From contig NZ_CP077683.1 in the NCBI RefSeq assembly GCF_019063845.1, forward strand, positions 1,860,001 to 1,924,000: a stretch of 64,000 bases of DNA, written 5' to 3'. Of the stretch, positions 58,530 through 64,000 are shown in pieces (position 1 is the first letter of the stretch; the number at the start of each line of letters is the position of its first letter). The position numbers and the translations under genes are program-made. The notes under the pieces were generated by a model. It did not search any database. It was not told the origin of the DNA and saw nothing but the letters and a program-made list of their open reading frames with translations. Origin of the DNA: Geomonas subterranea (GTDB taxonomy: Bacteria > Desulfobacterota > Desulfuromonadia > Geobacterales > Geobacteraceae).

Positions 58530-59006
58530 TTACTTGAAGTCGGCGTAGCGGGAGAGGACGAAGCCCCTGTCCTTCGCGTCCTTGTCGTGGCAGCTGAAGC
58601 AGTCACGCTTGCCGTCCAGGCCGGAGGGCTTGCCGTCCGGGGTGAAACCGACGAAACGCCACCCCCCGGTCTCCTGTTGCTTCTTGTCCCTTTGCATCAT
58701 CACGATCATGGTCTTCTTGCCCGGCACCTGCTTGCCCCCCTCCTCCTTGATGGAGTAGTTGACGGCGACGAAGCGGCTGCCGTCGGGATAGGTGGCGCCG
58801 CCGGACTTGTAGGTCGGCATGGCCTTCTTGTTCACGTAGATGTAGTGGATGCCGTAAAACATCGATTTCTTGTCGGTGATGACCCTGGCCTTGCTCTTTT
58901 CCCAGCTCTCGTAGTTTCTGGGGAGCGAGCCCTGGTCGGCGGCGCAGGCGGCGCCGGCGGCGCCGAGGACGGCCGCGAGGGAGAGGATCGAAAATACCTT
59001 TTTCAT
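58530..59006 (-). CDS. Periplasmic cytochrome P460-family protein
   Basis: A 158-residue protein with a signal peptide (cleavage near CAA-DQGS). A single CFSCH heme-binding motif lies near residue 137, close to the C-terminus as is typical of P460-family cytochromes, and WRFVGFTPDGKPSG precedes it. P460 proteins in nitrifiers oxidise hydroxylamine with a Lys-crosslinked heme. Members in metal reducers have no established reaction, so only heme binding and periplasmic location are inferred. CGGAGG ribosome-binding site and an own terminator suggest a monocistronic gene. Confidence 0.83.
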   Translation of the reverse strand: MKKVFSILSLAAVLGAAGAACAADQGSLPRNYESWEKSKARVITDKKSMFYGIHYIYVNKKAMPTYKSGGATYPDGSRFVAVNYSIKEEGGKQVPGKKTMIVMMQRDKKQQETGGWRFVGFTPDGKPSGLDGKRDCFSCHDKDAKDRGFVLSRYADFK

Positions 59007-59123
59007 GTCAGGCCTCCGGAGATTGAAGAGTCGTCCTTCTCGGACTAAAACGGGCTAACGGCTATGCGCGCCTACAGGGATACCACAGCGGGCTGTACGT
59101 TCCAAGCCGAAACGGGAATTTTT

Positions 59124-60005
59124 TCACCTGTCGACGCCCCGGCCGGCCGGGGCCGAAGCTGCCGGGGACCAGGGATAGTCAGCGAGATGCGAGGCAAGCT
59201 CATCCTTGTGGTAGCGGTCGAGCTTCTGCAGAAAGAGCACCAGGGTCATCACCACCGGGAGCGTGAAGATGAAGAGCCCGGTGATCCCCATCAGGTTCTC
59301 GCCGATGTAGAAGGTGACCCCCAGGTTGAAGGCGATCACGCAGAGGTAGAGGAAGGGGCCGTACAGCGAGCGGTAGGGCGCCGCGCCTACACCTGCGGGA
59401 CGCTCCTTGCCGGACCCGAAGCGGTCGATGCCCTGCAGCACCAGAATCAGCAGGGCGCTCACGAGCCACCACCCCAGGTAGTTCGACATGGGGATGCCGA
59501 AATGCGTCCCCACCTCGCGGTAGCCGTAGATCCTCCCCAGGAACCACCGGCTCCCCTGCAGCGCCACCGGGTCGGTGACGATGTCAAGAAACACCTGGAA
59601 CAGCGAGCCGAGCAGCAGCACGGCGAAGGAGCGCCTTAGCCGGCTGGTCTCGAGAAGGACCAGGTCCCCCTTGATCCGCTTTACCGGCGCCAGCACGAAA
59701 AGCGCGGTGGCGTAGCTGCAGTAGGTCAAAAAGACGTAGGAAAGGGAGTCGAAAAAGGGGACCCCGGCGATCCAGAGTTCGCGGTCGCGGGTGACGTCGA
59801 CGTAGTAGTACCAGCCATAGGGGAAGCCGTTGTTGATGGAGGAAAATTCGGAGGCGAAGGCGACCAGGTAGCCGCAGACGGTGAACCAGCAGGTCTTCTT
59901 CCACCCGAGGTGCAGCACCGCCGCTACCAGGTAGACGGCGAAAAAGGCGAAGACGTAGGGACGCATGGTAACGGTCCCCACCGCGATGTCGAGGATGTGG
60001 GTCAT
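59124..60005 (-). CDS. Carotenoid biosynthesis-type integral membrane protein
   Basis: A 293-residue protein with about seven membrane helices. Characteristic segments are FASEFSSINNGFPYGWYYY, FFDSLSYVFLTYCSYATA, DIVTDPVALQGSRWFLG and NYLGWWLVSALLI, the pattern of the CruF / DUF422 family that hydrates or processes carotenoid ends. No other carotenoid gene is near it, so the substrate stays open. AGGAG precedes ATG 60005. Confidence 0.75.
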   Translation of the reverse strand: MTHILDIAVGTVTMRPYVFAFFAVYLVAAVLHLGWKKTCWFTVCGYLVAFASEFSSINNGFPYGWYYYVDVTRDRELWIAGVPFFDSLSYVFLTYCSYATALFVLAPVKRIKGDLVLLETSRLRRSFAVLLLGSLFQVFLDIVTDPVALQGSRWFLGRIYGYREVGTHFGIPMSNYLGWWLVSALLILVLQGIDRFGSGKERPAGVGAAPYRSLYGPFLYLCVIAFNLGVTFYIGENLMGITGLFIFTLPVVMTLVLFLQKLDRYHKDELASHLADYPWSPAASAPAGRGVDR

Positions 60006-60095
60006 GCCGGAGAGCTCCTCAGAAAAGGTGGCTTACGCAAACGTGGGGACGAATCAGATCCGCCCCCACGCCACCAGCCAAAGTGAATTTTGCAG

Positions 60096-61166
60096 CTAGA
60101 ACAGGGTACCCACAATGGAGCCGAGCACCGAGATCGGGCCGGTATCCCCCAGCCCCTCCATGGCGCGCTCGGCCTTTTTGAGGGTGGCCGTGGTGTCGCG
60201 GTAGAGCTGGTCCTCGTTGACCAGCTTGCCGATGGTCCCCTGACCGGAGTTGATCTTCTGGCTGATCTCCTTCACGTTCTTCGAGGCATCGCGCAGTTCG
60301 GTGTAGAGGCTGTCGTCGTACACCAGCTTGCCAAGGGTCCCTTCCCCCTTGTTGATCTTCGCGGTGATGTCCTTCACGTCTTTCATGCCGGCGTTCAGGT
60401 CCTTGACGCCGCTCCTGAGATCCTTGATGAGGGCGGATGCGTCGTTGTAGACGGTCTCGTCGTTGACCAGCTTGCCGAGGGTCCCCTCCCCATTCTCGAT
60501 CTTGTTGGAGACGACCTTCAGGCTGTTGACCGCGCTGGAGGCGTCGTCGAAGAGCTTCCTGTCGTTTAGGAGCATGGCCAGCGATCCTTCGCCGCGGTCC
60601 ATCTTGCCGGTGATGCTGCTGATGTTGGCGATGGAATCCCTCAAGTTGCCGCGGTTCTCATCGAGCATGCCGGACACCTTCTGCAGCACGTCCTCCTGGT
60701 TCTTGTTCAGGTTGTTGATGAGGACCTTGGTGTCCTTCACCACGTCCGAGAGGTTGTCCACGATGATGTCTATGTTGGCGACGTCCTTGCCGCGCACCGT
60801 CCCCCCCTCGGGGAGCAGTGCCCCGTTGGGAGAGCCGAAGGAGAGCCCGAGGAACTGGCCGCCGAGGAGGTTCGTGAGCCTCAACCCCGCAACGGTGTCG
60901 ACCTTGATGCGGGTCCCCGGCTTCACCTCGAAGTCGATCTCGATCTTGTCGTTCAGGACGATGATCTTCGTGATGCGGCCGACGTCGACCCCGGCGAGAC
61001 GGACCGGGTCCCCCACCTTGAGACCGGTGATGCTGGTGAGGTAGGTCCTGTACATGACGTTCTTCTGGAACGGGTTCCATTTCTCGCCGACCTCGAGCAG
61101 AATGCCCAGGATGATGAGACCGAACACGAAGAACATGCCGACCTTTTTCTCAACTGACAGAGCCAT
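60096..61166 (-). CDS. MlaD/MCE-domain lipid transport protein with repeated C-terminus
   Basis: The 356-residue protein has one N-terminal membrane helix (about 8-25) and an MCE domain at 35-115 (YRTYLTSITGLKVGDPVRLAGVDVG). A long helical region follows with four imperfect repeats of the type KIxxGEGTLGKLVNDExxYxDA (residues about 185-330). MCE proteins form hexameric rings that pass lipids between inner and outer membranes. The repeat tail should form an extended coiled channel as in longer MCE proteins. It follows mlaE by 36 bases. Confidence 0.87.
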   Translation of the reverse strand: MALSVEKKVGMFFVFGLIILGILLEVGEKWNPFQKNVMYRTYLTSITGLKVGDPVRLAGVDVGRITKIIVLNDKIEIDFEVKPGTRIKVDTVAGLRLTNLLGGQFLGLSFGSPNGALLPEGGTVRGKDVANIDIIVDNLSDVVKDTKVLINNLNKNQEDVLQKVSGMLDENRGNLRDSIANISSITGKMDRGEGSLAMLLNDRKLFDDASSAVNSLKVVSNKIENGEGTLGKLVNDETVYNDASALIKDLRSGVKDLNAGMKDVKDITAKINKGEGTLGKLVYDDSLYTELRDASKNVKEISQKINSGQGTIGKLVNEDQLYRDTTATLKKAERAMEGLGDTGPISVLGSIVGTLF

Positions 61167-61202
61167 ATATCTCTTCCTCCGGAAACAGAAAACGTGAAAC
61201 TG

Positions 61203-61979
61203 CTACATGAGCAGCCTGGTGAGGACGTAGTCGGCCACCAGGATCAGCATGAACGAAAGCACGACGGACCTGGTGGTGGACTGGCCGATCCCCCTGGCCC
61301 CCCCCGAAGTGGCGAAGCCGACGTAGCAGCAGACAAGGGCGATGATGCCGCCAAAGGCCATGGACTTGGTGAGGCCGATGCCGATTTCCTTCATCTTGAG
61401 CGCGGCGGTGAGGCTGTCGTAGTAGGTCGCGTAGGAGACGAAGATCTGCGGATGCAGGTTGCTGATCAGCGCGCCGCCGATGATGCCGATCAGGTCCGAG
61501 TAGAGCACCAGCGCCGGTACGCAGATGACGCAGGCGATGAAGCGCGGCATGGCGAGATAGCGCACCGGGTCGATGTCCAGCGTCTTCAGTGCGTCGATTT
61601 CCTCATACACCGTCATGACGCCCAGTTCGGCGGCCATGGCGGAGCCGCAGCGCCCGGCCACCAGGAAACTGGTCATGACCGGCCCCAACTCCCGCACCAT
61701 GGAATGGCCGACGATGGCGCCGATGATGTTCTGTCCGCCGTACTTCTGCAACTCGACGCCGGTCTGCAGGGCGAGCACCATGCCGACGAAGAACGCCATG
61801 ACCGAAGCGACCGGAAGGGTATCCCAGCCGATGATGGCCATCTGGGTCAGTATGCTCGGGATGTTGCGGGGAGCCTCGCGGATGAAGTAGACGATCTTCC
61901 CCATGAGGATGGTCATCTCTCCCAGCACCTGGTAGAAGTAGAGCACCCTCTTGCCTAGCGGTTCGAAAACTTGGGTCAC
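61203..61979 (-). CDS. MlaE-family lipid transport permease
   Basis: The 258-residue protein has five to six membrane helices and the family motif around ELGPVMTSFLVAGRCGSAMAAELGVMTVYEEIDAL, which contacts the ATPase MlaF. It also has the C-terminal CYVGFATSGGARGIGQSTTRSVV motif. It starts at a GTG that overlaps the stop of the upstream gene (GTGA). It is the membrane part of an Mla-type phospholipid transporter with the MCE protein downstream. The MlaF ATPase gene is not adjacent. Confidence 0.92.
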   Translation of the reverse strand: MTQVFEPLGKRVLYFYQVLGEMTILMGKIVYFIREAPRNIPSILTQMAIIGWDTLPVASVMAFFVGMVLALQTGVELQKYGGQNIIGAIVGHSMVRELGPVMTSFLVAGRCGSAMAAELGVMTVYEEIDALKTLDIDPVRYLAMPRFIACVICVPALVLYSDLIGIIGGALISNLHPQIFVSYATYYDSLTAALKMKEIGIGLTKSMAFGGIIALVCCYVGFATSGGARGIGQSTTRSVVLSFMLILVADYVLTRLLM

Positions 61980-63565
61980 TTATCCCCCCATTTCAGTCCG
62001 AAGGGGAGCCAGAAGAGACTCAGCTCCTCCTGCCCGCCGTCTCGCTTCAGGCTGACCAGCCCCTTCAGAAATTTCAGGTCCCTCTCCTTTTCGGTGTTGC
62101 GGTAGGAGATGAACGGGAAGAGCTCGTAGGCGAGGTCTTCGCCGCGCCTTTCGTGCCAGAACAGGTTCCAGAGCACGCTGGAGGCGGAGTTGCCTGCCCG
62201 GTCCCAGCGCCGCTGGTAGATACGCCACAGGGGCGCCCAATCCTTCTCGATCCCCTCCTTGTCCAGGATCGGCTCGATGAGCGCGGGGAAAGAGAGGGAG
62301 GAAACCCCCTCGGTGCTCCTGCGGTACAAAAACAGCGGCCACATCGCGGTGCGGCGCCGCTCGTTGCCGTCCTTGGGCCAGTACTCATGGTTGTCGCGGT
62401 ACAAAAAGAAGAGCACCCGGTCCTGGTCCTGCCCGAAGCTTTCCGACTTCAGCTCCTCGTGTTTGTACAGGGGCCACAGGTACCAGCTCTTCTCGCCGCC
62501 GCTGAAGGTCTCGTGCGAGTAGAACGGGAGGAAGCTGTCGCTGTTTTTCTTCTCGCCGCGCACCTTGGTGATGAACGGCCAGAAGTAGTCCACCTCCTCC
62601 TGCTTCCTGCCGCGGTCCTCCGTGTAGCCGAAGAAGGGCCACAGGTAGCTGCGCGAGGTCTTCTTGGGCGAATCGGTGGAGGCGTAGAGCGGGAAGATGA
62701 ACTTTTTCCGCGTCGGGTTATCCGTGTTGAGCCCGGTGCTCTCCGATGTGTAAAAGGGCCAGAGCACGAACCGCTTCTCGTAGACCCCGCTCTTGTGCGA
62801 CTGACCGTAGAGCGGGAAGACGTCGAACCCCGACTCGTTATCCCCGGAGGTGGTTGCGAAGAAGGGCCAGAGGTAGTGCCTGGTCGTGGTTCCTTTCTTC
62901 ACGGTGCTGCCGTAAAGCGGGAACAGCACGAAATGGTATTCGTCGCGCCAGAACCGGTCGTAGATATTGCCGTAAACCGGGAAGAAGGCGTGGTAGCGGC
63001 CGTGCCGCTCAGACTCGCCCGAGATGTAGAACGGAAAGAGCATGGTCGACTTTTCCCGCTCGGGTTCCGGTTCCTGCTTGCGATAGCTCGAGGTCCTATA
63101 GAGCTGCAGTATCTCGAAATTGTCCGCCTCGGGGGTTTTTTGCTGGGTGGCGACCGGATACAGGTAGTAGGACGAGGTGGCCTCCTCCCTGGCGTAACTT
63201 GACCTGTAAAACAGCGGGCGCAGGGCGATATCCCTGTCATCCCCGTGTTTTTGGTACTTGAACAGCGGCCCGAGAATGGCGAGGTTGCTGAAGCCCTCCT
63301 TGGGGCTCTCGCGGTAGTCGATCAGGGGCCACAGGGTGAAGATGGTCCCTTTTTGCTCGCCCGCCTGCGCAGGCTTCTGCACGGCCTGCTGCACCGGCTG
63401 TGACTCAGGCTCCCGCTCGCTCTTCTGTCCGCCGGCCTGCCCGGACACCTGCTCAGGCTGCTGCAGGGACTCGGGCTTCTGCGCGGACTGGGGCTCCGCG
63501 TGGGCCGCGGAGGCCACGAACAGCAGAGCAGACAGCGCGGTTATGGACAACGTGGAACGAGTCAT
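61976..63565 (-). CDS. Exported aromatic-repeat protein coupled to mlaE, unknown function
   Basis: A 529-residue protein with a signal peptide (cleavage near AHA-EPQS), a Gln/Pro-rich linker (about 25-75), then some 450 residues built from a recurring strand-like unit. Its core is a variant of LWPFF or FPLYG roughly every 25-35 residues (FVLFPLYG, HYLWPFF, DVFPLYG, FVLWPFY, FIFPLYA, SYLWPFF, WYLWPLY). The regular aromatic girdle and alternating pattern suggest an outer-membrane barrel or beta-solenoid. Its coupling with mlaE and mlaD suggests an envelope lipid-transport partner. ATG 63565 is preferred, with AAGAGG upstream, over 63583. Confidence 0.72.
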   Translation of the reverse strand: MTRSTLSITALSALLFVASAAHAEPQSAQKPESLQQPEQVSGQAGGQKSEREPESQPVQQAVQKPAQAGEQKGTIFTLWPLIDYRESPKEGFSNLAILGPLFKYQKHGDDRDIALRPLFYRSSYAREEATSSYYLYPVATQQKTPEADNFEILQLYRTSSYRKQEPEPEREKSTMLFPFYISGESERHGRYHAFFPVYGNIYDRFWRDEYHFVLFPLYGSTVKKGTTTRHYLWPFFATTSGDNESGFDVFPLYGQSHKSGVYEKRFVLWPFYTSESTGLNTDNPTRKKFIFPLYASTDSPKKTSRSYLWPFFGYTEDRGRKQEEVDYFWPFITKVRGEKKNSDSFLPFYSHETFSGGEKSWYLWPLYKHEELKSESFGQDQDRVLFFLYRDNHEYWPKDGNERRRTAMWPLFLYRRSTEGVSSLSFPALIEPILDKEGIEKDWAPLWRIYQRRWDRAGNSASSVLWNLFWHERRGEDLAYELFPFISYRNTEKERDLKFLKGLVSLKRDGGQEELSLFWLPFGLKWGDK

Positions 63566-63583
63566 GAACCTCTTACAAAACAT

Positions 63584-63842
63584 TTATATTGGGTTGGATT
63601 TTGGATAGTAACTGCTGCAAACAGGCATAGTCAATGAAAATATACTCTGCAAGGCAGGCAATACTTGATCTGGAGGGAAAGTCTCTGGAGAATCGGCCCC
63701 GTCGCAGCCTCGATATCAAGTGCCACGCGAAAGTTATGCCACTTCTTCATGGAATGTCCAGCAATGGAATGAAAAACGAACGAGGCAGGAAACGTAGTCT
63801 CCTGCCTCGTTGCATTCATGATTCAGGTGTTAACGGTGCGGG
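63584..63842. other. Spacer between the Mla operon and the next gene
   Basis: Apart from the terminator at 63780-63810 it shows nothing gene-like. Confidence 0.5.
63780..63810 (-). terminator. Terminator of the gene entering from the right edge
   Basis: ACGAGGCAGGA and TCCTGCCTCGT pair around a nine-base loop. The minus strand then runs into CGTTTTTC. Confidence 0.8.
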
Positions 63843-64000
63843 TCAGTACTTGCTGTCCGCGTAGTCAACCCAGCCGCCGGCAAGAACCAGCGCCTTGTCA
63901 AAAGGAGAGATATCGAACTGCATCGACTCCTCGCGCCCCCCCCCCTTTATGGTGAGGGTGCTGTTGGCAACGTCCACCTCGATACTGGCGTCGGCCGAGC
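63843..64000 (-). CDS. C-terminal fragment, aconitase/LeuD-superfamily protein
   Basis: The final 52 residues of a gene running off the window. IEVDVANSTLTIKGGG, then FDISPFDKALVLAGGWVDYADSKY, resembles the end of the swivel domain in aconitase-superfamily proteins such as isopropylmalate dehydratase small subunit (LeuD) or aconitase. The fragment is too short to choose between them. An own terminator follows the stop. Confidence 0.5.
   Translation of the reverse strand, partial: SADASIEVDVANSTLTIKGGGREESMQFDISPFDKALVLAGGWVDYADSKY

Overview
The window looks like chromosomal DNA from a GC-rich, Gram-negative member of the Geobacteraceae (Geobacter / Geomonas / Citrifermentans type). This is an inference from gene content, with no database search behind it: many PAS, GGDEF, EAL and histidine-kinase proteins, bacteriohemerythrin, a c-type cytochrome P460, a selenocysteine-type thioredoxin, outer-membrane and Mla-type envelope genes, and the order lysM protein - dprA - topA - trmFO. 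I see no prophage, insertion sequence, CRISPR array, rRNA or complete tRNA. About 60 genes are supported. Several are 41-66 residues long and easily missed.

Layout. 1-2.5 kb: fragment of an exported protein, small envelope proteins, an orphan histidine kinase and a decayed lipoprotein-like remnant. 2.5-4.1 kb: B12-binding radical SAM protein. 4.4-10.4 kb: a signalling run consisting of a tiny membrane protein, an ABC1/UbiB-type kinase, a PAS-GGDEF cyclase, a ferritin-like protein and a PAS-GGDEF-EAL protein. 10.8-12 kb: a Spy-like periplasmic protein and two 41-residue proteins. 12.2-19.1 kb (minus): membrane PAS kinase, PAS-only protein, beta-barrel protein, and a 48-residue protein, kinase and receiver set. 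19.2-19.6 kb (minus): a TrxC-like thioredoxin whose first active-site Cys codon is an in-frame UGA with a hairpin at SECIS distance. 20-26 kb: deacetylase, Cys-rich protein, hemerythrin, RlmI-type methyltransferase and ABC-F ATPase. 26.5-35.1 kb: housekeeping block (yggS, maf, trmFO, topA, dprA, LysM protein). 35.5-36.8 kb: U32 peptidase-family protein.

36.8-47.7 kb (minus) is one apparent operon. It encodes a secreted DUF11-type protein, a giant DUF11 / SdrD-like / beta-barrel / OmpA protein broken by three single-base homopolymer frameshifts, a FecR-domain protein, a membrane histidine kinase and a receiver-GGDEF protein. 47.8-57 kb: DUF4911 protein and TldD, caspase-fold C13 peptidase, class II DAHP synthase, leucyl aminopeptidase, then an EEP nuclease-fold, PLD and small Cys protein set. 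57-64 kb (minus): M16 protease, cytochrome P460, carotenoid-biosynthesis-type membrane protein, then MlaD, MlaE and an unusual aromatic-repeat exported protein with no ATPase gene beside them, and the C-terminus of an aconitase-superfamily subunit.

Intergenic DNA carries repeated elements: two composite 7-9 bp microsatellites, GGGAGAGGG-type inverted repeats, TGTAGGGGC hairpins and CGCAAAG repeats. The strongest observations are the selenocysteine thioredoxin, the triple-frameshifted surface protein inside a signalling operon, and the aromatic-repeat protein coupled to MlaE.
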